Shown one piece after another: positions 52,873 through 61,910 of a stretch of 64,000 bases of DNA. The notes beneath the pieces were generated by a model, which had not been told where the DNA came from, searched no databases, and saw only the letters and a list, made by a program, of their open reading frames with translations. The first letter of the stretch is position 1; every line of letters begins with the position of its first letter. Source of the stretch: JBDHTS01 sp044220535 (GTDB taxonomy: Bacteria; Pseudomonadota; Alphaproteobacteria; Micavibrionales; Micavibrionaceae). The position numbers and the translations under genes are program-made. Location of the stretch: the NCBI GenBank assembly GCA_044220535.1, contig JBGAQU010000002.1:3230-67229 (forward strand), written 5' to 3'.

Positions 52873-53310
52873 TTATTGAACCGTTCGCACAGCAATCCCA
52901 TAGACTTTCAGCGCCTGCGCCAGATGTTCGGTCGTGCAGCCGATGATGGAGCTGGGGTTGCGGGTGGATGATGAGACTTTCACATCCTTGAATTTTCGCA
53001 CCACCTGCAGCTGCGACGGCAGCAGGATTTCGAACATGCCGCTGCCCAGCACATAGACGAAGCCGTCATCGCCAATCGGATATTCGCCCGGTTTCAGGGC
53101 AAGAGCGGCTTTATACGCACTGTCTTTGCGCAATTTCGCAAGCTCTGCCTCATTCGCCACAAAAGCGGATTCGCAGTACTGGAATACCTGATCATAACTG
53201 GCCTGGGGCGGCCGTTTTGGCGGCGGATTCAGCTTCATATAGATGAAAACGGCGAGGATAACGGCCAGACCGGCAGCGGCAAAACCGATGATGATCCTGC
53301 CCGGCGCCAT
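52873..53310 (-). CDS. Membrane-anchored protein of unknown function
   Basis: 145 residues: one N-terminal membrane helix (IIIGFAAAGLAVILAVFIYM), a Pro-rich linker (LNPPPKRPPQASY) and a compact periplasmic domain containing two Cys (FQYCESAF, SIIGCTTEHL) that could pair. It begins two bases after the M16 peptidase stop, so they are co-transcribed. No family recognised. Confidence 0.7.
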   Translation of the reverse strand: MAPGRIIIGFAAAGLAVILAVFIYMKLNPPPKRPPQASYDQVFQYCESAFVANEAELAKLRKDSAYKAALALKPGEYPIGDDGFVYVLGSGMFEILLPSQLQVVRKFKDVKVSSSTRNPSSIIGCTTEHLAQALKVYGIAVRTVQ

Positions 53311-53312
53311 GG

Positions 53313-54569
53313 TTACAGACGCTTCCTGACATCGTCGAAGGATTCAAGCTTTGACAACGGCCCAAGCGCGGCAAGGGTCGGCGATCCCGCAAAGATTTCT
53401 TGCGCGGCTTTCATCACGCTTTCGGTGCTGATCGCCTCGATTTTTTTCAGCCGTTCGGCGCTGTCGAACGTGCTGTTAAAGTGGATCAGCTGCTTCGCCT
53501 GCTGATTGGCGCGGGTCATCATGGATTCGCGGCCCATGACCAGATTGGCCTTCATCTGCGCCTTGGCGCGCAGCAATTCCTGTTCGCTGACCGCATGATC
53601 GCAGATGCGCTTGATTTCATCGCACACCACAGGCACCAGTTGCTGCAGGCGGTCGGGACCGGTGCCCGCGTAAATCGCGAACTGGCCCGTATCCTGATAG
53701 GCGGAATGGAAGCTGAAAATCGAATAAACCAGACCGCGCTTCTCCCGGATTTCCTGAAACAGGCGCGACGACATGCCGCCGCCGAGAATGGTGGACAGCG
53801 CCGCCGCGCCGTAATACGACCCGTCATGGCGGCTGAAGCCTTCAAAGCCAAGCACGACATGGCTTTGCTCCAGTGTTTTTTCGGTACGGTGTTCGCCGCC
53901 CTGATAGTGCGCAGTCAGTTCATCGCGCTTTTTGTCTTTCGGCAGGGCATTGAATTTCGCCTCGACCTGCTTCACGAAATCATCGTGCTGCACATTCCCA
54001 GCGGCAGACACGACCAGGCGGCCAGGGGTGTAGAACCGGTCGACATATTGCATCAGCGTGTCGCGCTGCATGGCGTTGACGATCGCACTGCGGCCCAGAA
54101 TCGGCGCGCCGATCGCCTGCTGCGGATAGGCGACTTCCTGATAATAATCGAACACGATGTCATCCGGCGTGTCGTTGGTCATGCCGATTTCCTGCAGGAT
54201 GACGTCACGCTCCCGCTCGACCTCATCCTCCGGCATCGTCGAATGCTGGATGATGTCGGACAGGATATCCATTGCCAACGGCAAGTCTGATTTCAGCAGG
54301 TGGATGTGATAGGCGGTCATTTCGCGGCTGGTATAAGCGTTGACCTGCCCGCCGACATCCTCGATCTGCTCCGCGATCTGGACCGCGTTGCGGTTCGGCG
54401 TGCCCTTGAACATCATATGCTCGACCATATGGGCGACGCCGTTATGGGCCATGTCTTCATGCCGTGTCCCGACATCGGCCCAGACGCCGACGGCGACGCT
54501 GCCGACCTCCGTCACAGTATCCGTAATCACGCGCAGGCCCGAAGGCAAAGTGGTCTGTTTTATGCTCAT
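53313..54569 (-). CDS. M16 (pitrilysin-like) zinc peptidase, mitochondrial-processing-peptidase type
   Basis: 418 residues. NGVAHMVEHMMFKGTPNRNA contains the inverted zinc motif H-x-x-E-H; AYTSREMTAYHIHLLKSDLP follows, then the second Glu region. EIREKRGLVYSIFSFHSAYQ is the conserved R/Y motif of the C-terminal half. It corresponds to the single-chain bacterial relative of the mitochondrial beta-MPP subunit, and its place beside thrC is common in alphaproteobacteria. Cytoplasmic or periplasmic location is unclear: there is no obvious signal peptide. Confidence 0.92.
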   Translation of the reverse strand: MSIKQTTLPSGLRVITDTVTEVGSVAVGVWADVGTRHEDMAHNGVAHMVEHMMFKGTPNRNAVQIAEQIEDVGGQVNAYTSREMTAYHIHLLKSDLPLAMDILSDIIQHSTMPEDEVERERDVILQEIGMTNDTPDDIVFDYYQEVAYPQQAIGAPILGRSAIVNAMQRDTLMQYVDRFYTPGRLVVSAAGNVQHDDFVKQVEAKFNALPKDKKRDELTAHYQGGEHRTEKTLEQSHVVLGFEGFSRHDGSYYGAAALSTILGGGMSSRLFQEIREKRGLVYSIFSFHSAYQDTGQFAIYAGTGPDRLQQLVPVVCDEIKRICDHAVSEQELLRAKAQMKANLVMGRESMMTRANQQAKQLIHFNSTFDSAERLKKIEAISTESVMKAAQEIFAGSPTLAALGPLSKLESFDDVRKRL

Positions 54570-54616
54570 GCTAAGTTACATAAAGCATTGATGGGGAAAG
54601 GACAAGTCGTTATGGC

Positions 54617-56014
54617 TTAAAGCTTGGCATTCGCCAGTATAAAGGCCGTAACCTTGGCGTAATCATTCGGCAATCCCATCAGATGCTCCGCTTTTTTCAT
54701 GACGACCTGCAGGCGCGGCGGGACGGGTGGGGTAATGCCCGTGGCCTTCTGCACTGCTTCGGGGAATTTGGCCGGATGGGCGGTGGAGACGATGACCATG
54801 GGGACAGCGGATCGCTGCGCCTTGGCCGCATGCAGGGCGACCGCCGTGTGCGGGTCGATCAGGATGCCGGTTTCGGCGTAGCATTGTTTCATGGTGGCCA
54901 GCGTGTCGTCGTCGCTGCACCGTGCGGCGTTAAATTCAGCGCGGGCGGCTTTATGAAGCGCAGGATCGATGCGGAACGCACCCGTCTCCTTAAATTGTTT
55001 CATCAACCTGTTCAGATGATCTGAATCCCGGTCCAGCAGCTCGAACAGATAGCGTTCGAAATTGCTGGAGACCTGTATGTCCATACTGGGGGACAATGAC
55101 GGTTCCACGCCTTCCAGCTTCATCTCCCCCGTTTCAAAAAACCGGGTCAGGATGTCGTTGCGGTTGGTGGCGTTGGTGTGGTTTTCGATGGGCTGGCCCA
55201 TATGCCGCGCCGACCAGGCCGCGAAGACGTTGCCGAAATTGCCGGTGGGCACGGTGAAAGCGACAGGATGTTTTACACCGTCCAGGGCCAATGCTGCCGT
55301 CATGTAATACACCATCTGGCCCATGATGCGACCCCAGTTGATGGAATTGACGGCGGAGAGGTTGAGTTGATCGCGCAACGGCGCGTCGGCAAACATCGCC
55401 TTCACCATCGCCTGGCAATCGTCGAAGGTGCCATCGAGCGCGATATTGAAGACGTTCGGCGCATCAACCGATGTCATCTGGCGGCGCTGCACTTCAGAGG
55501 TGCGGCCCTGTGGGTGCAAGATGAAAATATCGATGTTGTTGCAGCCCTTGCACGCTTCAATGGCGGCGGAGCCGGTATCGCCCGAGGTCGCGCCGACAAT
55601 GGTAATGCGCCGGCCGTTTTTCGCCAGCACACGGTCAAATAGCCGCCCGACCAGTTGCAACGCATAATCCTTGAACGACAAAGTCGGGCCATGAAACAGT
55701 TCGAGCAACCATGTGTTGGCATCCAGCTGGCGCAGCGGCGCGACATCCTTATGATCGAACACCTTACCCGTGTAAGTTTCATCGACAATGGCGCGTAGAT
55801 CGGCAGCGGGTAGAACATCGCCTGCGAATTCCCGCACTATATGGTAGGCGATATCGGCATAAGACTGCCCCGCCAGCTTCGCGGTTAAAACAGGATCAAG
55901 CCGTGGCCAGGTCTCCGGCACAAACAACCCGCCATCCGGCGCCATGCCGGAGAGAAGAACGGTTTCAAAGGATTGGGGCGATATGCCACCGCGGGTGGAG
56001 ATATATTGTGTCAT
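54617..56014 (-). CDS. thrC: Threonine synthase
   Basis: ATG 56014 (MTQYISTRGGISPQSFE) is the usual start; ATG 56023 three codons upstream is possible. About 465 residues. GPTLSFKDYALQLVGRLFDR contains the PLP lysine, VGATSGDTGSAAIEACKG the phosphate loop, and FTVPTGNFGNVFAAWSARHM the S/T-G-N-x-G motif of the long ThrC class. It converts O-phosphohomoserine to threonine. The start region lies next to a perfect 7-base hairpin in the mRNA. Confidence 0.95.
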   Translation of the reverse strand: MTQYISTRGGISPQSFETVLLSGMAPDGGLFVPETWPRLDPVLTAKLAGQSYADIAYHIVREFAGDVLPAADLRAIVDETYTGKVFDHKDVAPLRQLDANTWLLELFHGPTLSFKDYALQLVGRLFDRVLAKNGRRITIVGATSGDTGSAAIEACKGCNNIDIFILHPQGRTSEVQRRQMTSVDAPNVFNIALDGTFDDCQAMVKAMFADAPLRDQLNLSAVNSINWGRIMGQMVYYMTAALALDGVKHPVAFTVPTGNFGNVFAAWSARHMGQPIENHTNATNRNDILTRFFETGEMKLEGVEPSLSPSMDIQVSSNFERYLFELLDRDSDHLNRLMKQFKETGAFRIDPALHKAARAEFNAARCSDDDTLATMKQCYAETGILIDPHTAVALHAAKAQRSAVPMVIVSTAHPAKFPEAVQKATGITPPVPPRLQVVMKKAEHLMGLPNDYAKVTAFILANAKL

Positions 56015-56016
56015 GC

Positions 56017-56036
56017 ACACCATTTAAGCATGGTGT
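56017..56036 (-). promoter_or_regulatory. Hairpin at the thrC translation start
   Basis: ACACCAT-gcttaa-ATGGTGT on the mRNA strand: perfect 7-base arms that include the upstream ATG (56023) and end three bases before ATG 56014. It might limit ribosome access; no regulator is implied by sequence. Confidence 0.3.
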
Positions 56037-56058
56037 AACGATGTTGTCATGAACTGTA

Positions 56059-57195
56059 TTAAGCCGTTTGTAAAACAGGAATCAATCTAAGATTCTGTTC
56101 CCGGCGCCACGCTTGGTAAGGTTCCAATACATAAAACTCTGCGGCTTCCGATGTATAGCCTATACGCCGGGATAGGATATTAAAATAATGATCTAATGGG
56201 CCGTCCGGATATTGGCTTTCCGCAAGACCCCGCATTATACGGGCATAAGATGCAGGAAAGCGCTTACTGTTCAAATGCAAATCTTCAAAGGCATCGCTTG
56301 GGTAATATATAGGATGCATCGCCATCATGGCCGCCGTGCTTTGAGCTGTATCAGATGATGAGGTCAGCCATTGACCAATGCGAATACCTAAAGGTAACCT
56401 TAAAATCGTTTTTAAATAGGCTGGCAGCATATCTTCTATCTGCGGGAAAACATGACTGCGTTCCTTATAATTCATCGGATATGCATTGATCACAGGCTTG
56501 CGGAAAAAACCGGCAATTGTATTAAACACACTTACATTTTCTAATCTATACGGTGAAAAAGAGATGACGTTGCCGTTTTTTATTTTTGATGAGACCGGAT
56601 TCCCCGGCAGTTTCCAATAGCCGTCATGGACGCAAATTTTGAAATCCTCATGAGGGGCAGAGCGGTATAAACTGGCAAACACCCTCAATGTGCCGTCATA
56701 TAATTTTCCCTCTTTCATAACGGGTTTGGATGTTTCCAAGGTTTGGACCATAAATACTGGATTAAAATCCGACAACCAGAAATCCTGACCTGGCTTAGAT
56801 CTTTTATTCTGCGCCCTTAGTTTAAAAATTGATGATAATGTTTCATCCAATTTATCGCGATGAACAATACGTACGCCATTTCCCTGAGTTTGATCGACAG
56901 GCTTAATAACATAATGACGTCTTTCGCCAAGAGTCGCGATAATCTGATCTGCCAAGGAGGGGTCGGGTTTTGCAGTAACAATCATCGTTCCAGGCATGTA
57001 TTTTAAAAGCGCCGGCTTATCACAAGCCATCAGGTATTGCGCAGCTTTGTTTTCAGTGATGGCTGTTAAGTTCAGGCTTGAATTAACAAAATGGAATCTT
57101 GAATCCAGGTTGATATAATTGAAGTTCTGACGTGTCAGTATGTAATTGGAACCATCGTTCAGTTTTCTTTGAGGGTAGATAATTCCACAACCCAT
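56059..57195 (-). CDS. ATP-grasp-like protein, coding sequence probably longer and interrupted upstream
   Basis: 378 residues from ATG 57195. RRHYVIKPVDQTQGNGVRIV resembles the ATP-grasp lysine and glycine-rich loop, KYMPGTMIVTAKPD the segment before it, and YDGTLRVFASLYRSAP the metal/acceptor strand seen in RimK- and tubulin-ligase-like ligases. The substrate is unknown. No good ribosome-binding site precedes 57195. The same frame is coding-like for 30 more codons upstream (VTRVPYYCNLQDIGDGYGYE) up to TAG 57288-57286, beyond which the same frame opens again. Base composition is AT-rich compared with its neighbours. Confidence 0.6.
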   Translation of the reverse strand: MGCGIIYPQRKLNDGSNYILTRQNFNYINLDSRFHFVNSSLNLTAITENKAAQYLMACDKPALLKYMPGTMIVTAKPDPSLADQIIATLGERRHYVIKPVDQTQGNGVRIVHRDKLDETLSSIFKLRAQNKRSKPGQDFWLSDFNPVFMVQTLETSKPVMKEGKLYDGTLRVFASLYRSAPHEDFKICVHDGYWKLPGNPVSSKIKNGNVISFSPYRLENVSVFNTIAGFFRKPVINAYPMNYKERSHVFPQIEDMLPAYLKTILRLPLGIRIGQWLTSSSDTAQSTAAMMAMHPIYYPSDAFEDLHLNSKRFPASYARIMRGLAESQYPDGPLDHYFNILSRRIGYTSEAAEFYVLEPYQAWRREQNLRLIPVLQTA

Positions 57196-57285
57196 TTCCG
57201 CCAGCTCATAACCATACCCGTCCCCAATATCCTGTAAGTTGCAATAATAAGGGACTCTCGTAACTGGCAGTTGAAACGTTTCTCT

Positions 57286-57447
57286 CTAAAAAGGAAGAAT
57301 GTGCGCTAAGGTTATGTCCTCGCCTGTTATCTGGGTATAACCCTTCGTACCTGCATGATGGCCTTGCATGATTTCCATTATTTTTACAGGTTCCGCATCA
57401 GGAACCTTAAGGTCAACAGCTAGAGTATAGAGTTCAAGATTATGCAT
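57286..57447 (-). CDS. 53-codon ORF in frame with the ATP-grasp-like gene
   Basis: ATG 57447 has AGGAA six to seven bases upstream. It reads MHNLELYTLAVDLKVPDAEP ... DITLAHILPF and stops at TAG 57288-57286. Reading on in the same frame leads without a further stop into the ATP-grasp-like protein. It may be the true 5' end of that gene, cut by a nonsense codon, or a separate small gene. Confidence 0.45.
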   Translation of the reverse strand: MHNLELYTLAVDLKVPDAEPVKIMEIMQGHHAGTKGYTQITGEDITLAHILPF

Positions 57448-57509
57448 TTGCGATTCCTGTTATCAGAATCGTTATATATATAATGCATTACCATTATGTC
57501 AACAAATAA

Positions 57510-59222
57510 CTATGCTATAGCCTTCAAATACCGACGATCCAGATGCCGCACCAGCGCATCCGGCCCTGGCATAACACCCGTGGCCTGTTTCATCAGCTGG
57601 TCGAAGGGCAGCAGGCAACCTTTGGCATGGATTTTATCGCGGAGCCAGTGGATAATCGGGGTGAAGCGGCCTTCGGCGATTATGGCGTTGACGTCGCCGA
57701 GATCCTTGCCCATCGCCTCAAACTGCTGCGCGGCCAGCATGTGGCCGACCGTGTAGGCGGGGAAGTAGCCGAATTTACCGACAAACCAGTGCACATCCTG
57801 CAAACAGCCTTCGGCCATGGTCTGGGGCTGGATGCCAAGGATGTCCTGCATCGCGCCGTTCCATGCATCGGGCAGGTCGGCGACTTTCAGCTTTCCGTCG
57901 ATCAGGTCCTTTTCCAGACGGAAGCGATGTTCGACATGGAAGAAATAGGTCAGTTCATCCGCCGTCTTACGGTCGGGCGACGGGCGGACGCGGGTTTTCA
58001 GCTTGTGCAGATTGTCCGCGCTCAACACCGGATTATGCAGGCCGTGGAACAGGCCTTCGGCGCGCGGCGCCAGGAAATTGAAAAACGCTTTCGTGCGGCC
58101 CATGACCATTTCGATCAGCAGCGCCTGGCTTTCATGCACGGCGGAGCCCATATCCTGGCCCACGGGCTGGTAGCGCCAGGTTTTACGCGGGAGGTTCTGC
58201 GTGTAGATGCCATGGCCGCCTTCATGCAAAGCCGATTTCATCGAGGTCATGAAATTGCGGATATCAACCGTCTTGATAACAAGGCGCGTATCGTCGGGCG
58301 TGCCGCCCTCCACCGGATTGTGCCCGGTTTCATAGAGGCCGCCGCGTTCGAAATCAAAACCGATCGCCTGCAACAATGCCTTGTTCAGCCACATCTGGGC
58401 CTTGGCCGGATAGAAATCACCGATTTCCCGCGGCGGTTCCTCGCGGCCCTGGCGTTCCATCGCGCCGGACAGGATTTTGTGGAGTTTTTTATGCAGCGTG
58501 CTGAACCAATCCTCAACATCAATCGCGCTGACGCCCGGCATGAACTGGTCCATCATCGTTTGATACAGGGAATTGCTGCCCGTCGCGCGGGCGCGGGCCT
58601 CGGCGATCTGCCGCGCAAGGTCGACCTGGCCTGAGAGAAATTCACGCGCGCCGGGCCAGTCGCTTTGCGCCAGCGCCTCACGATGCCGCCTGCGGCCTTC
58701 ATATTCCAGACGCGCCTTGCGTTCGATCAGATCGCCGCCCAAGGGGCTTTCGCTTTCATACATAGCCCGCATTTCGCGCAAGTTCGCGGCATCCCATTCA
58801 TCCCAGTCGGACGGGTTCTGCGCCTGGTGATCACGCGCGCGGTCGAGGAGTTTAATCGAGTCTTTGGCAATCAGTTCCTGATGCACCAGACGGTGCAGAT
58901 AGGAAATCTGGCCCAGGCGGCTGCGCCAAGCACCTTCCGGCATGGCGGTCAAAAAGTCGCGGCCCATGGTTTCCGCAATGGCCTTCAGGCGGCCCACGTC
59001 GCGGAAGCGCATTTTCAGCTGCATATAGGCTTCGGACGGGTGTTCTTCCGACTGGCGGACGAGGACTGGCGCGGGCGGCGGCGCATTCAATGCGGGAGTC
59101 GGAGGGATGACCGGTTTCGCCTGGCGGTGATGGTCCAGCCACCAGTGCTTGATGCGGTCCAGGAAGGAACCGTTTTTCAGAATCTCTAAAAATCTATGCC
59201 AAAATTCAATAAACCGTTCCAT
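57510..59222 (-). CDS. M32 carboxypeptidase (Taq family), first copy, with N-terminal extension
   Basis: 570 residues against ~500 for the family. The first ~60 residues are an extra amphipathic helix plus Pro-rich linker (WLDHHRQAKPVIPPTPALNA). MKSALHEGGHGIYTQNLP has the H-E-x-x-H zinc motif, GGTPDDTRLVIKT precedes it, and GSAVHESQALLIEMVMGR supplies the downstream Glu. EGCLQDVHWFVGKFGYFPAY is the last M32 signature. It removes C-terminal residues from peptides in the cytoplasm. A second M32 gene lies 1.1 kb upstream beyond an acyltransferase. Confidence 0.93.
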   Translation of the reverse strand: MERFIEFWHRFLEILKNGSFLDRIKHWWLDHHRQAKPVIPPTPALNAPPPAPVLVRQSEEHPSEAYMQLKMRFRDVGRLKAIAETMGRDFLTAMPEGAWRSRLGQISYLHRLVHQELIAKDSIKLLDRARDHQAQNPSDWDEWDAANLREMRAMYESESPLGGDLIERKARLEYEGRRRHREALAQSDWPGAREFLSGQVDLARQIAEARARATGSNSLYQTMMDQFMPGVSAIDVEDWFSTLHKKLHKILSGAMERQGREEPPREIGDFYPAKAQMWLNKALLQAIGFDFERGGLYETGHNPVEGGTPDDTRLVIKTVDIRNFMTSMKSALHEGGHGIYTQNLPRKTWRYQPVGQDMGSAVHESQALLIEMVMGRTKAFFNFLAPRAEGLFHGLHNPVLSADNLHKLKTRVRPSPDRKTADELTYFFHVEHRFRLEKDLIDGKLKVADLPDAWNGAMQDILGIQPQTMAEGCLQDVHWFVGKFGYFPAYTVGHMLAAQQFEAMGKDLGDVNAIIAEGRFTPIIHWLRDKIHAKGCLLPFDQLMKQATGVMPGPDALVRHLDRRYLKAIA

Positions 59223-59282
59223 TTATCCAAGATAGGGCGGGCGTGGTGAAATCGCAAGTTTATGCGTAATTTATTCTTCATC

Positions 59283-59338
59283 GCGGAGTAAAAAGCGCCG
59301 CAGGCATTTTTCTGCGTTCTCTGTGCCTCTGCGGTAAA
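59283..59338. repeat. Half of a CAGAG-family hairpin
   Basis: GCGGAGTAAAAAGCGCCGCAGGCA followed by CTGCGTTCTCTGTGCCTC and TGCGGTAAAG matches only the right side of the 43585 element; the left CAGAG arm is missing. It sits between the first M32 gene and the acyltransferase. Confidence 0.7.
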
Positions 59339-59343
59339 GTCTA

Positions 59344-60207
59344 TCAAAACAAACGGCTCATAAACCCGGCCTTCGCCGTCTCATCGAAAATCGCCGTGTT
59401 CCAGCTGTTCATCTGGATTTCGGTGGCGCGGTGGGACAGGCGGCCCTTATCGGCCAGGATTTCCCAGCATTCGGGATTCACCTGCTCCATATTGTCCAGC
59501 ACGTTTTTGATGTTGTAGATGATCGGCTGCAGGCTGACCTGCGCCGTGTTGACGCGGGAACCCAGGATTTTATACGGCATGCCCAGCCGTTTCAGGCTGC
59601 GGAAATCCGCAGGATCCATCATCGAGATGATATCGAGAATGCCCCTGTCCATCGCCGTTTCAAACGCAGCGCCGATCAGGCCGAGCGGCGCATAGGTGAT
59701 GCGGCGGCGGATAAAGGCGCGGCCGAGCGGCGCGAAATCCCCTGTTTCCTGCTCGCTGTAGGCAGGCAGGACGCGCCCGTCGCCAGGACGCTTGCGGAAG
59801 GCGGGCGCCATGCACAGGCGGGAGATTTCGCAGATATGCTGCGACCGTTCTTGGTTTTCCAGCAGCGGATGCTTCACCTGTTTCTGCATTTCAAAACTGT
59901 CAAGCGGGTTGCTGGTTTTCGGCAACAGCACGCGCACCGTGCCGACCGTCTGGCCGGAGGCTTCATGGATCATCAGATGATGAATGGCGCGGTCGTCATA
60001 GGCGTCTTTTTCCATGGCAGCGGGGTCGGCGCTTTCGCCTTCAAACCGTGGATCGATGGAATAGACCTGGTAGCGCAGGCGGAACGCCTGTTCGCGCAGT
60101 TCGGGCGTATCGGCCTCAACCACCTTAAACGTCTTCCAATAGGTCTGGTAGAAGGTCTGCTGCTGGATCGTGCGCATGCACGCCTGCAATAAACTGTCTT
60201 CCTGCAT
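59344..60207 (-). CDS. Acyltransferase of the exosortase-associated / N-acyl amino acid synthase type (GNAT, LuxI-like)
   Basis: 287 residues with AGGAGG five bases before ATG 60207. LREQAFRLRYQVYSIDPRFE resembles the N-terminal R-Y-x-V-Y segment of FeeM/LuxI-like enzymes. TVGTVRVLLPKTSNPLDSFE and HICEISRLCMAPAFRKRPGD (E-x-S-R-L ... F-R-x-R) match the PEP-CTERM/exosortase-associated acyltransferase family. GAAFETAMDRGILDIISMMD follows. Such proteins are thought to move an acyl group from acyl-ACP to an amino acid or amine; the product here is unknown. It lies between two M32 carboxypeptidase genes on the same strand. Confidence 0.82.
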   Translation of the reverse strand: MQEDSLLQACMRTIQQQTFYQTYWKTFKVVEADTPELREQAFRLRYQVYSIDPRFEGESADPAAMEKDAYDDRAIHHLMIHEASGQTVGTVRVLLPKTSNPLDSFEMQKQVKHPLLENQERSQHICEISRLCMAPAFRKRPGDGRVLPAYSEQETGDFAPLGRAFIRRRITYAPLGLIGAAFETAMDRGILDIISMMDPADFRSLKRLGMPYKILGSRVNTAQVSLQPIIYNIKNVLDNMEQVNPECWEILADKGRLSHRATEIQMNSWNTAIFDETAKAGFMSRLF

Positions 60208-60305
60208 GGGGCCTCCTGAAGAATTATACTCTTCAGTATAGTCCCCATGAACTTAAAGACTTTTTAACGATTGCGCGGATTTGAGGCAAATCCGGCCTTG
60301 TACCG

Positions 60306-61838
60306 CTACGCTACATACGGCCTGCCGAGATACCGCCTGCTCAGATGATCCAGATATATCGACGGGTTGAGCGGTTCGCCGGTGGCTTGGATGAACAGAT
60401 CCTGTGATGTGACCAAAGAGCCTTTTTCATGGACATTTGTTTTCAGCCATGCGCGCAAAGGCGATGTGTCGCCGACGCGCAGGCGCTCCATGATCTCCGG
60501 ACAGTCTTTTTGCGCCGCTTTCATAAACTGCGCCGCGCCCATCGCGCCGAAAGCATAGGCGGGGAAATAGCCCTGCAGCAGAACAGGCCAGTGCACATCC
60601 TGCATGCAGCCTTGTGTGTTATTCTGCGGGACAATACCCAGCAATTCCTTCATGCCTTGCGCCCAGGCTTCGGGCAGGTCTTTCGGGTTTAAGCTGCCGT
60701 TGAAGATATTTTTCTCAAGTTCATACCGCAGGACGACATGCAGTGGATAGGTCATTTCATCCGCTTCGACACGGATAAAGGACGCTTTTACATTCCACAT
60801 CATGCGCTGCAGGTTTTCAGCGGAGAAGGCCGGATCGCCATGATAATTGAATTCATCCTGAAGACGGCGGGACAGATACTCCATGAATTCCGCCGTCATG
60901 GCTGCTTGGTATTCCATGATCATCGATTGTGTTTCATGGATATCCATGCCCAGCGCACCGCCAGCAGGCTGATAGCGCCATGCTTTCGGCAGGTTGCTTT
61001 CGTAATTGGCGTGGCCTGTTTCATGGATCGTGCCATACAGACCCGGAACGACATCGTGTTTGTTCAGGCGTGTCGTGATGCGCACATCGTCCGGTGTGCC
61101 GCCGCAGGACGGATGCCCCTGAATGGAGGAATGAACGCCGCGGCGGAAGTCAAAGCCGAACACTTTCGCCATTTCACGATTGATCTTGCCCTGTTTTTCA
61201 TCGGAAAAACTGCCTTTCGGCTCGATCGGATCCGGCAGTGCCGCCTGACGTTCCAGCCGTTCCTGAATCATGCCCGGCAAAACGGCGCGCAATTGCGCGA
61301 AGCGCGGGCTGATGATGGCAGAGGTGAGGCCCGGGCTGAACCGGTCGATCAAGGCATCATGCGCCGTCGGCGCACCCAGCCCGGCCATAGTCGCCTCGCC
61401 GATATCCTTCGCGGCGCGGAAGCTGCGTTCGTAATGCGGTCCCATGATTTTCCAGTCGCCGGTTTTGCGGTACTGGGTATGGAGCTGCTGCCCTTCGGAT
61501 TCGATCCTGGCTTTTTCCTGCGCCAGGTTCAGCGGCAGGCCTGCCTGATGAATCCATTGCCTGCGCATCAGCGCCAGGTTGCGGCGATGGTTCGGATTCA
61601 TGATCCTGGTTTTGGTTTCAGCAATATTCAGCGCGTCCTCTACACGCGGATCGCTGATTTTTTCATGCATGACGGTGGCGAGGGCAACCAGCTGGTTGGC
61701 GCGGTCTTTGCCGCTTGCTTTTCGCATCACTGTATCGGCATCGGCATGCAGGATGCTGGACGCACCGTTTAAATTCGATATCTCCGCGAAACGCTGTTTT
61801 AAAAATGTGTATGCCTGTGCGGCGGTCTGGCCAGCCAT
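60306..61838 (-). CDS. M32 carboxypeptidase (Taq family), second copy
   Basis: 510 residues, the usual length, with GGAG eight bases before ATG 61838. GGTPDDVRITTRLNKHDVVP, LYGTIHETGHANYESNLPKA (H-E-x-x-H) and GMDIHETQSMIMEYQAAMTA form the metal site. GCMQDVHWPVLLQGYFPAYA is the late signature. The sequence is clearly diverged from the other copy, so this is an old duplication or separate acquisition. Transcribed in the same direction as the acyltransferase and the first M32 gene. Confidence 0.93.
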   Translation of the reverse strand: MAGQTAAQAYTFLKQRFAEISNLNGASSILHADADTVMRKASGKDRANQLVALATVMHEKISDPRVEDALNIAETKTRIMNPNHRRNLALMRRQWIHQAGLPLNLAQEKARIESEGQQLHTQYRKTGDWKIMGPHYERSFRAAKDIGEATMAGLGAPTAHDALIDRFSPGLTSAIISPRFAQLRAVLPGMIQERLERQAALPDPIEPKGSFSDEKQGKINREMAKVFGFDFRRGVHSSIQGHPSCGGTPDDVRITTRLNKHDVVPGLYGTIHETGHANYESNLPKAWRYQPAGGALGMDIHETQSMIMEYQAAMTAEFMEYLSRRLQDEFNYHGDPAFSAENLQRMMWNVKASFIRVEADEMTYPLHVVLRYELEKNIFNGSLNPKDLPEAWAQGMKELLGIVPQNNTQGCMQDVHWPVLLQGYFPAYAFGAMGAAQFMKAAQKDCPEIMERLRVGDTSPLRAWLKTNVHEKGSLVTSQDLFIQATGEPLNPSIYLDHLSRRYLGRPYVA

Positions 61839-61910
61839 GATGGATCTCCCTGTTTTTATGTTATGGGAAGATTCAGTAGCATGAAGATGGAGCGAGGTAA
61901 AGCCGTGTCG

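Noticed and set aside
57543..58634. Plus-strand frame of 363 codons over the first M32 gene
   Set aside because: Antisense of an intact metallopeptidase gene; no independent evidence.
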